Positions 10,105-20,545 of a DNA stretch of 64,000 nt are shown piece after piece. Position numbers and translations under genes: made by a program. The first letter of the stretch is position 1, and every line of letters begins with the position of its first letter. Source of the DNA: Marisa cornuarietis (lineage: Eukaryota; Mollusca; Gastropoda; Architaenioglossa; Ampullariidae); the NCBI GenBank assembly GCA_004794655.1, contig SMMW01000086.1:62001-126000 (forward strand), written 5' to 3'. The notes under the pieces are model-generated. The model was given only the letters and a program-made list of their open reading frames with translations, ran no database searches and had not been told where the DNA came from.

Positions 10105-10142
<38 letters not shown>

Positions 10143-11023
10143 TTAGATTTTTTTCTATACAACCTTTTGTGAAATATGAGCCGATTGCACTTAGTGTCCA
10201 CTTGTCTTTGCCATCAGTCTTGTATTCAGCCATTGCAAGTGATGAAATAGAATCATTAAATCTTTTTGCATTTTACGTCGGAAATGTGTTTGCATTGTGA
10301 CATGTTGTCCGTTCTCGCTTAGTATTTTTGTCACACTCTACCTTCCATCCATTCGTCTACTTAGACATACATGTATGTAGATTTCTGCCTCTCATCCACG
10401 CAACAACAACAATACATACATACATACATACATACATACATACATACATACATACATACATACATACATACATACATACATACACGCACATACTGGTACA
10501 AACAGTGGCTAGTAAATATTAAACTAGGGTGGACTTCGTGATTTATTCACGAGAATATTACCATTCAACGAATTCACAGCAATTACAGCTTGCGGCATGT
10601 TCTCTGAATACACACGTTGACAAACGACAGAGAGAGGCACGAAAGAAGAGACAATATGTTTGCGTGCGTGCGTGCGTGTGTGCGTGCGTGCGCCAAAAAG
10701 GTGCCTGCTAACAGTAGATGGATGCTCGGTATCCCATAGAAAACAAATCTCCCTCGGTTCACGCACTTTCCTTTTGAGGTGGACATTATTCATCATTTAG
10801 TTACAGTTGCACTACGAAATTATCAAGTTTTAAAACGCTATGATTTAAAACAAAAAGCAGGACAATTTCTTCAAGACATCTAAATGTTTTAAGAGTATGG
10901 TTGTCGAGATTAACTTGAAGGTTCCGTTTAAAGTTGTTAAACAACACCAGACACTGGTTAGCACACAGATTCCGTTCCAATTAAATCTTGATAATAGCAG
11001 GGTGTAAGATGGACCTTGTATGT
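9946..11023. other. Convergent intergenic region
   Basis: The plus-strand monooxygenase gene and the minus-strand sulfotransferase gene end towards each other here. The region holds (CA)n at 10109-10138, (CATA)n at 10412-10482 and (GCGT)n at about 10660-10692. The two 3' UTRs must lie here, but I did not find a clear poly(A) signal for either. Confidence 0.6.
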
Positions 11024-11130
11024 TCAGATAGTTAGGATCTTCAGTTTTCCACTCAATTTTTCTGTCAGAAGAGCATCAAACTTTTCGTTCACAGCGACTG
11101 TGAGAAAATTCTTCCAATCGTCGATCTCAC
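11024..11130 (-). CDS. Sulfotransferase exon 5 (C-terminus)
   Basis: It encodes GEIDDWKNFLTVAVNEKF and ends LKILTI with TGA at 11026-11024. Acceptor TGCTCTAG; it enters in phase 1. Confidence 0.9.
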
Positions 11131-12156
11131 CTAGAGCAGAAAAAGCATTCGAAATTATCCTAAAGATTTAGTATTAACGGCATCTAAACAATAATTCCCC
11201 ATTAAACTTAAAATAAGTTTTTTGTCGTCAACTAAGTATAACAGACTGCAACGTTCACACACAGGTACGCATGCAATCTTGGGTTCATCTTTAAATTTAT
11301 TTAGTTTTTTATTTATTAATCAATTAATTGTTTTAAGACTGAGTTGTAATAAACTTTGGTATATTTGAAACTAAGAATTGTGTAACTGAAAGGGCGACTC
11401 GTAAAGTCCCGCAAGCACTCGTCCTGTTGATCGAACTATTTATAATCGATGTGGACATAACACATGACTATTTATCTTCGTGAATGCCTGCCCATGTAGG
11501 ATACATTTTCTCAGAGCAATAAGACATTAGCTCGATTGTCACGGAAACCCTGGAAGGTTTTAAAGTCCAGAATCGAGAGCCTTGCCTTTTCGATACAAGT
11601 GCAGCCTGGGACCTTTGAAGGCAACAGTCTTCGGGAAATCCTTGTTGTCGTCAGCTTTCTTCAAGTTCTCAAAACTGCAGGCTGCAGCAACTTCCTCACA
11701 AAGATTTTCTGTGGCATCCACGTTTAGGAAGTCCGCCAGCTTCCGGACAGATTCTACAGGCGACTGGAGGGGCAGACGCACGTGAAACAGGAAGAAGGAG
11801 ACTGAGAGTCTCGCAACATCCAGGTTAATTTGAAGAGAGTGCAGGAAGTGGGTGAAAAAGGAAAACGATTTTTTTTAATTACAGATGCAATGTGCATGCC
11901 ATTAAGACACCGTAGTTTGAAACTCCACACGAAACAAAATGCTGGTACATTAGAGTGCATGCACTTACGTCAGCTCGCGTGCGTCAGCGAGATACCCGTC
12001 TAACCACCCACATGCAGACACACAATAACACTATATATGGTGAGTAGTTGCGATCGTGTTTTTTTTCGTTTTTTAATGTTATGATAGTTTTTATGTCATC
12101 GAGCGCATTTATAACAAATAAAGAAGAAAGGTAATGTTACATTCGCCTGCAGTGTC

Positions 12157-12235
<79 letters not shown>

Positions 12236-12897
12236 CAACAGATGTCAGGTATAACCGTTCACAGACTGAAAACACTGCATGCTGTATACAGATCTTGCAA
12301 TGAAACAAACTCGAGGCCCTCTGCAGCACCTGTCAGACTAGGCTCTGACTGTAGAAGACAAGTTAAAGGTTCCTTCACGTGAGACAAGTTAAATGTTCTT
12401 TGTGTTACCTCTTTAAGACAGACCTTCTCCTTGAACTTTATGAAACAAGTTAAAGGCTCTTTGCGTCAACTGTGATCATCCTCTGTGCACATTTAAGACT
12501 CAAAGCTACATAAAACAACACGTGAGCTCATGCACCAACTCTGTAAAACATGGCGTAGATTTTCAAGTCATCTATACTGGGGAAAGGTGCGTGTATGGCT
12601 GATATTATTAACAGCAGCAGCAACAGAATTATCCTATTGCTTGCTTTAACTGACGGGACATTGAAGGGGGAGGGGTCAGCTAAGAACAACGGGCTAAAGC
12701 AGCCTACTCCAACAACATACATACCCTCTTCAACTCTTCAAAGCTGACATTGATCACTGGAACCTCGGGATGCTCTCTCTGCCAGAGGTCCATCTCGGTC
12801 ATGTAGTGGAAGTAGTCTAAGTGTGTACCTGGTGAACGTCCATGGAGATTAGATCGACCTGTGATAAGCGTCTTTGTTCACACACACACACACACAC

Positions 12898-12995
<98 letters not shown>

Positions 12996-15900
12996 ATTAC
13001 CCCGAAAAAAGCACCGACTCATCAGCTCTGCAAACAGGAGGTATGTCGGTACCGAGATTCGAACCCAGGAAACCCAGTTTTTATTGTCTTGGTTTGGTCA
13101 AAGATAGTCAGTAGAAAGATGAATCATCCGAACACTTCCGGCGTACATCGCAGACTCATTCGCCCCAAAGCGACTTTCATTATCGTGTTGGCAACGAAGA
13201 AACGGAGGGTCGGGACTGCTTGTTGCCCAGTTAACTGCACCAATTCTCGCTACAAATGTCCAGGAAAGTATTTTCCCGCTTCCCGAAAGATGAGTCAAGG
13301 TAAGGAACTAAATTTAAATACCTCGCTTCACTTTGAATTAAAATTGGTGCTGCTGAATAAGATCTTGGTGACAATTCATCTGCTACACCTATAGGTTCTT
13401 GGCGATTGTTTACATTTAATCCCAAAGAAATGTACACAGCTGTGATTAAGTTTAATTGCATTGTCGATGCATGTTATTACTGTTAGTATACTGTTCTTTT
13501 TGAGGGTAAGAGAGGGAAGGAGGTTGAGGAAGGGTTTGTTAATAGGTGGTCAAGCTACAACAGTTATTTCACAATTCACCATGCTTGGTTTTTTGTTTTT
13601 TTTTTTTTAGTGTAAAGGTTTAGTTTTTTTCTTTCTTTATTTTTGTCTTATGCAGTTGGTGTATTGGTACACCTCCTTTTACGGTGGAATGCTTCTTTAC
13701 CCATAGGTACGAAGATTGGGTCCAGAGGAAAGGAGATTGCTGAAGAAGGATATAAAAATGTTCTATAGTTCAGGCTACTTCCTGTAAGTGCAGTGACCAG
13801 TGGGGCTGATATCACAACCCATGTCTTCTCTACCAGACTTTCAAGTACAGCTGGCAGAATCGAATGTCCTCTTTGACACTGCAGGTTGTGTAGACTACAA
13901 ACTACGGGTGAAGGTTTGCAGCGATTGTCAAGGCAAACTCACCGGGAAACTTTCTGGTGCACAGCACGAGCAGTTCCTGACTTTGAAACAGTTTGCTTTA
14001 CTGTAAGGCGGTCACACAATGCCAAGTGAACACAGCTGTTTCATGTGATTAAATAAGAGTTGAAGAAAACATTCACAGACCACATGGAACACATTCTGCG
14101 CAGTAATAAAGTGGCAGGAAAATTAACGATGCAGTCTGAAGGCAAGAGGAAACAGACCTTGCTCTTTGAACAAAATGGTGAGAAGCCTCTTCCTCAATTT
14201 AGTCTGAGCTTCATGCTGAAAGAAAACAAACTAATCCTCCAGCATGTAAGGCTAGGAAATTGATGAAATTGATGAAATTGAACCACCTATGAGTTATTTT
14301 GACTTAAAGCCATTTGTTACTGACAGTGAATAAACATACATTGCTAAGTCTGTGGATTTTTTACTATGTGACTGCTGGGACCAAATGGCAAAAACAATGG
14401 GAGAGAGAAAGTCTGCTATCGCAAGCAAGTGTTAGTGAAACAGTCCACAAAAAATTGTTTGGCTGTGATTAAAATTTTTTTGTGCTCAGTGTTTATTTGA
14501 AATATAAGTATTTGTGTAAAGTGTTATGTCCTTTACCGTCTTTCTTACTTTCATATGCCCCAGAAAATGGCTTCCATATTCAGGTCAGTTTCCTTGTTAT
14601 TGGGTTCCTCTTGGTTTTATCTGTATTTGTTTTTATTCATCATCAGTACTGTTGTTCCTTTCGTATTTCATATGTTCTTTGTTTTCCTGTCCCTCGTATG
14701 TTGCCCATGTCTCATTATTGTATTTTAGCACTAAGAGCATGCTCCTTACGAGTGTGAGTATGCGCTTTTTTATTCGTCTATTATTATTCTTATTATTGCA
14801 TTAGTGGATAGATGTATATAATACATTAAAGGTAAATAATTAAGCATGGTAAATAAATAAATGAAACAGAGAAAGTAACAACACTAAAATCAGTTCTTGT
14901 GGAGAGATTTAAGCCCTTGTGTAAGTCTTTGGTTAGAATCATAATTTTTCTACCTTTGACACGTTAATGTTGAAACACACATGTGAGATAGAGTAGCATA
15001 CAAAAGTATTATCATTCAATGCAATCATCACTAGATTTCGAGTTATTCCGCAAAAGCCCGACAAAAAAATATCGCACATCTCTCCTTGCTGTTTGAACGC
15101 ATCTCCTTTGTATGAGTGCTAATGACTGCTGCTGACTAACGGTCCTTGCTTTTTTTATAGGGGACCGGGCAGTATGACACATCTTTCTAATCTATGGTCT
15201 TTGGTTTGGTCACAGGTTCCTGGTGACAGTTGGGATAGTGACTGAGATAACAGCAGCACTGAGTGGAAGTGTCTGTTCAAATATGTATTCAATATTCGTT
15301 TTCTGTTATGGTTATGCTGCTTATATCTTTTGTCTTCATTAGAAAAATACATGTGGCCTGACTTACCCGTACGTTTACAGTTGATGGTTGGTTTATTTGG
15401 TAGAGGATCCTCCAGTGGTGATATTTTTACATACTTTTATTTAACTTGCTTTCCATGTGTCGGGTGGAATTTTGTGATCGATTTTTCACCCACTTCCCAT
15501 CGTCCTAGAGGTCTGAAATTTTCACCAGTTACTCATTGCCGGAGACAATACAATACTAAATCATTTCCAGCAGTCCACAAGTAGTAAATTTTGTTGTATG
15601 AGAACTGATAAGCCGAATTAGGGGAGATAAGTAACTGCTGCTCATGGATGGGTAAACTATATTTATCTCCCCTAATTCGGTTTAAAAGAAAGGAATAGTC
15701 AGAAAGTAAAACGACAAAATCGATAAACCATGACATGCAGAACCGTGTCTATGTTTGTTGTTCCCCGGCGCATCAGACTACCCTGAAATCGATACACCCT
15801 GTCATGCAGAAAGCGGGTAGAAATAAACAGCCGCGCCTCAGTCAGTCAGGTAGCCAGATGCTAGATTAGCAACCGTCATGTTGCGACGACATTCGACCCT

Positions 15901-17367
15901 CTGCATGGCGAGAGCGTGAGAAAGAAAGAACACAGGTGGTGAAACTGCAGCGCAAAGAAAAAAAAGATAACTACAAAAGAAGAGGCAAAAGCATCAGGAG
16001 AAATTATCTTCAGAGACTGAAGCCGAGAAGCATTGCGATTGGAAGAGCGCCGAGATGAAAATTGACAGAAAAAAATCTCAAAGACTACAAAGGTTGAAAT
16101 AAAATAAGTATAAAAAATTTTAAATCACACTTTTATTTAAAATGTACTAAAAAGGGTAAAATAATTGTTCCCTTACGTCTTGAGATTTTCTTTCATACAT
16201 AAAATTTAAAATAGGGGAAGCGGATGGCCGAGTGGTTAGAGGCGCTGGCGTCCGAACCGAGAGCGCGCTGGTTCAATTCCCGATAAGCGCAGCATACTTC
16301 CCCCAGTCGACCCAGCTGACGGGAATGGGTACCTGACTCCATAGAGGGTTGGGGAAGGTAAGGCAGCGAGGGAGAGGAGATGGGCACCACCCTCATGTAA
16401 ACGCTGGCCCCGAGAAAAGTGGGGTCTCTAACACCTCACTCCCCAACGACCTGAAAAGGTTATGGGATGACCTTTAGACCTTCACCTTCTTTACCTTAAA
16501 ATTTAAAATATAAAGTGTGAGGGGACGCTCTTGGAACTTGGAACACCCGGGGGCCCCTAACACTTTTATATTTTGAGTTATATGTATGAAAGAAAATCCC
16601 GAGACATAAGGGAAAAATTATTTTACCCTTGATAGTATGTTTCACATTAAAGTGTGTTTTTAAAAATATTTTTGTTAACTTATATTATTTTTCGCACTAT
16701 GGATGGTGGAGGTGTTATAGCCATATACACAGATATTTGTGCCAGGAAACGAAGTCTGAATCCGAAACTTGACAACTTTCCTACCAGGGGTGGTTGAAAA
16801 TCGTATTTTTACATTACCTAGCTTACACATAACCAGTAAACAGTTTAAACATACCCGTATAATATAACCCTATGTAGTATGACATAACTTCTACAGATCA
16901 TGATCCACAACTTTAAAAAGCTGTTATTCAAGTAGCTATTTAAATACATAAATAAATTGAGACAAGGAGGTAAGCAGAGCATAATGCAAGCACATGCCTG
17001 GGTAATCCCAGCCTTCCAGGAAGTTTTCAACGAAGGTGGTGATGGTAAGGTCCTGTGGGAAATGCTTCATCTGGGTCATGTGGAAATAGAGCGACACAAC
17101 GATATCCTTGGGGTTCCTCGTCACGTGGATGACCTTTGACCGCTTGGAGACGAGCTCGCGCGGGAGGTTGCGCAGGCGCAGGTGGCTGTTGATGAGGCGA
17201 GGGGAGGGCTGGGAGGTGACCGTGTCCAACTCCACCATCTCCACCATCAGATGCTCCTTGGTGCGCGTCTCATACTCCGCTCGCCCCGACACCAGCATGT
17301 GCACCATCTCCCACAGCCAGTGCGTGCCTGCCATGAAACAACAGCTTGCATGGTCACCATCACCATT

Positions 17368-17398
<31 letters not shown>

Positions 17399-17799
17399 TT
17401 GTCTTATGTCGGGTTCACCCCAGAGTTTGGGAAATATTGTCTTATATCAAGTTCAGCCCAGCCATTTGAGAAATACTGTCTTATATTGAGTTCAGCTCAG
17501 AGTTTAGGAAATATTGTTCAGCCCAGCCATTTGAGAAAAAAATGTTTCTATTACATGTTTAACAGCCCGTCAATGCCACAAACAAGATGGAGACCTGACT
17601 TAGGGTAGGCCGCGATGAAGATGTCATCCTCCCGCACTGGCATGGCCTGCAGCCCTCTCACGTGGTCCTCTGTGGAGGTTGTCAGGTGAAATCTCGGGAA
17701 CAGGTCCCCATCCACAGTGACTATACTTGGAGTGTGCGCTGGAGAAGGGTCGCTGACAGGGTTAGGATCGTTAGGGTGGGAGAGGTCTGATTTATCCAT
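11024..17799 (-). CDS. Cytosolic sulfotransferase (SULT1-like)
   Basis: Five exons on the minus strand, 17799-17595, 17327-16998, 12828-12725, 11763-11586 and 11130-11024, join in phase to 307 aa, a normal SULT length. The enzyme should transfer sulfate from PAPS to a small hydroxyl or amine substrate; the substrate cannot be told. Visible motifs are the 5'-phosphosulfate loop YPKSGTHW (usual YPKSGTTW), the catalytic-His region RLINSHL, the 3'-phosphate-binding VIHVTRNPKDIVVSLYFH and the C-terminal RKGEIDDWKNFLTVAVNEKF. There is no signal peptide or membrane segment, as expected for the cytosolic class. I chose the ATG at 17799 (MDKSDLSHPN); an in-frame ATG at 17853 would add 18 residues. Introns 2 and 4 use GC donors. 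The 4.2-kb third intron is full of transposon debris. Confidence 0.9.
11586..11763 (-). CDS. Sulfotransferase exon 4
   Basis: It encodes SPVESVRKLADFLNV through ACSFENLKKA and LHLYRKG. The donor is AAAAG|GCAAGG, a near-consensus GC donor; no in-phase GT lies nearby. Confidence 0.9.
12157..12234. repeat. (GT)n microsatellite
   Basis: A nearly perfect run of about 38 units in sulfotransferase intron 3. Confidence 0.96.
12725..12828 (-). CDS. Sulfotransferase exon 3
   Basis: It encodes THLDYFHYMTEMDLWQREHP and VPVINVSFEELKR, the region after the 3'-PAPS site. It enters in phase 1 and leaves in phase 0 at a GTATGT donor. Confidence 0.9.
12879..12989. repeat. (CA)n microsatellite
   Basis: About 55 CA units with two CG interruptions, 50 bp upstream (in gene sense) of sulfotransferase exon 3. 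Confidence 0.96.
13110..14265 (+). pseudogene. Decayed THAP / P-element-like transposase
   Basis: Two recognisable pieces lie in order on the plus strand, inside an intron of the minus-strand sulfotransferase. At 13190-13298 the frame reads KKRRVGTACCPVNCTNSRY and KCPGKYF, the start of a THAP zinc finger (C-x3-C), followed by AAG|GTAAGG, which looks like an old donor. At 13850-14003 it reads TAGCVDYKLRVKVCSDCQGK, resembling the C-terminal CxxC block of P-element-type THAP transposases. Another open stretch at 14060-14263 is unassigned. The catalytic core is absent or unreadable, so this is a relic. Confidence 0.55.
14560..14806 (+). mobile_element. LINE 3'-end fragment (AGCGCTAAGAGCATGCTC family)
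   Basis: The motif AGCACTAAGAGCATGCTC, then GTGAGTATGCGC and a (TTA)n-rich tail match, diverged and in opposite orientation, the copies at 35390-35650 and 36680-37220. One of those reads into CR1/L2-like LINE coding sequence. Confidence 0.65.
15613..15680. repeat. Perfect 18-bp inverted repeat (hairpin)
   Basis: CCGAATTAGGGGAGATAA at 15613-15630 is exactly inverted at 15663-15680, with a 32-nt loop. It may be the core of a small fold-back element; a related direct repeat (ATCGATAMACC, TGCAGAA) follows at 15718 and 15788. Confidence 0.85.
16100..16692. mobile_element. Fold-back (palindromic) element split by a SINE
   Basis: The left arm, about 16100-16200, and the right arm, about 16570-16692, are imperfect inverted copies of each other over more than 100 bp (for example TTACGTCTTGAGATTTTC against GAAAATCCCGAGACATAA). 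The centre is also palindromic (TAAAGTGTGAGGGG against CCCCTAACACTTTTA). Removing the SINE leaves about 300 bp. No coding capacity, so it is MITE-like; the superfamily is unknown. Confidence 0.72.
16214..16497 (+). mobile_element. tRNA-derived SINE, copy 2, with intact 13-bp TSD
   Basis: It has the same family A and B boxes as copy 1 (TGGCCGAGTGG, GGTTCAATTCC) and ends in an ACCTT-type tail. The perfect direct repeat AAAATTTAAAATA flanks it at 16201-16213 and 16498-16510. It is antisense to the sulfotransferase gene. Confidence 0.93.
16998..17327 (-). CDS. Sulfotransferase exon 2 (PAPS-binding and catalytic core)
   Basis: It encodes GTHWLWEMVHMLVSG, the RLINSHLRL catalytic region, VIHVTRNPKDIVVSLYFH and FVENFLEGWDYPG. 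The donor is CCAG|GCATGT. The next GT, 4 bp further, would break the frame into exon 3. Confidence 0.9.
17371..17398. repeat. (CA)n microsatellite
   Basis: A short CA run in sulfotransferase intron 1. Confidence 0.9.
17595..17799 (-). CDS. Sulfotransferase exon 1 (N-terminus)
   Basis: From ATG at 17799 it encodes MDKSDLSHPND and VREDDIFIAAYPKSG. The N-terminal extension before the core is Pro/Asp-rich. Donor TCAG|GTCTCC, phase 1. Confidence 0.85.
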
Positions 17800-18109
17800 G
17801 ACCGCTGTGCTTATTGTTGCAGTACGTCCAGAAATGATAAAAAAGGAAAACAAATTGCTGGCGACAGCAGTCGGCGACGTTCAGATGCAACCGGACGCCT
17901 GTAACAAAAGTGAAATGATGTTTATCACGGATTTATTTCTCCTGTGCATTATATTACAGACAGACAGAAACCATGTTTGTCGGAGGGTTGGAACAGATGG
18001 CGATGGACTTGCCATCTGATATCGCCACTTGCTGCGACACGTTACACACACGCACACACACACACACACACACAATTATCACTGTACCTTACTGTTATCA
18101 TAATGACCA

Positions 18110-20545
18110 CAGTACATTACTGTAAAAACTTCATCTATAATGACCACAGTATATTACTGTGTACACAGTATTAACACAGTATAAGGATACACCTCTATAA
18201 TGACCACAGTACTATAACCTCATCTATAATGACCACAGTACTATACGCCTCTATAATGACCACAGTACTATAACCTCATCTATAATGACCACAGTACTAT
18301 ACACCTCATCTATAATGACCACAGTACTATACACCTCATCTAAAATGACCACGGTACTATACACCTCATCTATAATGACCACTATATATTGCAGTGTACA
18401 GATCATCAGTAATGACTATGGCACATTACAGTATACACATAGACATTATGCACAACGTCTGTAATATCTGCATACATCTACAGTCTATGACTATAGTACA
18501 TGTATATTACAGTGTCTAGTACCAAAGTAGCTAGAATAAGGCTTAATGGAGAATACCTAACTAGATTTAAAGACAATCCTACATGCTTGTGATGACAGAC
18601 GTGCTGCTGGAGTGTAATGAAAACAAGAAAGAGAAGACATCAGACAGGTCTTAGTAAATATAGACTGGCATTAAGCATCAACAGTTGCCTTAACCCACCC
18701 AAGATTTATGGCATGCTATACTGTCATTAGTGGTAACAATGGTGGTGGTGGCAAGCCATCCAAATTCTAGATTCATGTAAACAAGTAAACAATACAATTT
18801 AAACTGGATAATATCCCCCAAAAAAGTCAAAAACTCAAAATAAGAAAATATAAACTTTGCATAAATGAATTAATAAGGCTGTTGACCTAGGACAACTATA
18901 AAGTAAATTTAAAGTATCTTTGAAAAAAAACCATAGGAAATATGGGGTTCCATTACTCAACCATGACCAGAAACTATAACCAAACATAATGTAGGTTAAC
19001 AATAAATAAATTAAACATATAAGCCTAATAACAAAAATAAACACAAACTGTACAGACATTAACAAACATTACAAATACCAGGTTTATACAAACAAAAACA
19101 ATATTAAAAAGAAAACTATAACAAACTGACAGTCCTTTAACGATGAAACAAATATAGTACCTAAAAGTAAATAGAAGTCTTAACATTAAGAATAAGGCAA
19201 CATAAGGGATCTGACAACCAGTACGGTACACCACCATGGGGGGATTTGGCAGGCTTCCTGGACATCCAGACCACAACAAGAAAAGAGAGAACCAGCAGCA
19301 GTAAACAGCACCTACTTGTACAGCATCACAGAGCAGCAACCCTCCTCCCACACCTATCCTAACCCCTTCCCCTCCCATCCTCCACTCCCCATATTCTCCC
19401 AGATATTTTCATTTTGCCGCCCACCCCTCCCACCCCCTCACCACCACAGTGTGAAATCGTCTTTAATATTTTTCCCTCCTAAAATTAACATCAACAACAA
19501 CAACAACAGTGTCTGTGATGTCAATGGTATATTACAGTGTCTATTGTATCCACAATATATCACAATGTATATATATTGACCACAATATATTTCAGTGTGT
19601 ATAATGTCCACTGTATATTACAGGGACTATAATGACCACAGAATGTATAATGACTAAGGTATATTATAGCATGCATAATGACCAAGTTATATTAGTGTTT
19701 ATAATATCCTTGGCATATTAGAGTCTACATAATGACCACAATATATTACAATGTACATAATGATCTAAATATATTTCAGTGTGTATAATGTCCACTGTAT
19801 ATTACAGGGACTATAATGACCACAGAATGTATAATGACTAAGGTATATTATAGCATGCATAATGACTAATATAAGTTATATTAGTGTTTATAATATCCTT
19901 GGCATATTAGAGTCTACATAATGACCACAATATATTACAATGTATATAATGACTACAATATATTTTAGTGTCTATAATGTCCACTGAATATTACAGTGAC
20001 TATAATGACCAAGAAAATATAATGGGCATGGTATATTACAGTGTATATACTGAACAAATTATTTTATAGTGTCTATGATATCCTCAGCATATCATAGTTT
20101 ATGATGTATTACAGTGTATATAATGACCAAAGTATATTACAGTGTCTATGATGTACATGGTACAGTACAATATCTAAAATATCCATAGCATCCTACATTA
20201 TGTATTAAGACTATGGTATAATATAGTATCTACAATGCCCATGGTATATTGCAGAGCCTTTAAGAGCACCCATGGTATATTACAGAGTCTATAATATCCA
20301 TGATATATGACATGGAATATATAATGACTAAGTTATATTACAGCATCTATAATATCCACAGTAAACAGTGTCTATAATATCCATAGTAAACAGTGTCTAT
20401 AGTATCCATGGTATACAGCGTCTATAATATCCATGGTATTTTACAGTGTATATAATGTATACAGTATATTATGGTGTCTATAATGTATACAGTATATTAC
20501 AGCATCTATAATATCCACAGTAAACAGTGTCTATAATATACATGG
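18110..20545. repeat. Degenerate AT-rich tandem-repeat field (TATAATGACCACAGTATATTACAG-like)
   Basis: A block of about 30-bp units (CTATAATGACCACAGTACTA) runs from 18130 to 18380. After about 1.1 kb of mixed DNA it resumes at about 19520-20545 as looser TATAATGTCCACTGTATATT units. A segment of about 187 bp starting near 19597 is duplicated in tandem near 19783. No genes. It lies between the sulfotransferase promoter side and XBP1. Confidence 0.85.

Noticed and set aside
12842..13394. Long Thr-His-rich open frames across (CA)n tracts
   Set aside because: They are translations of dinucleotide repeats, as at 148-235, 1194-1263, 36023-36099 and 43273-43361. Only the THAP-like part beyond 13190 is meaningful.
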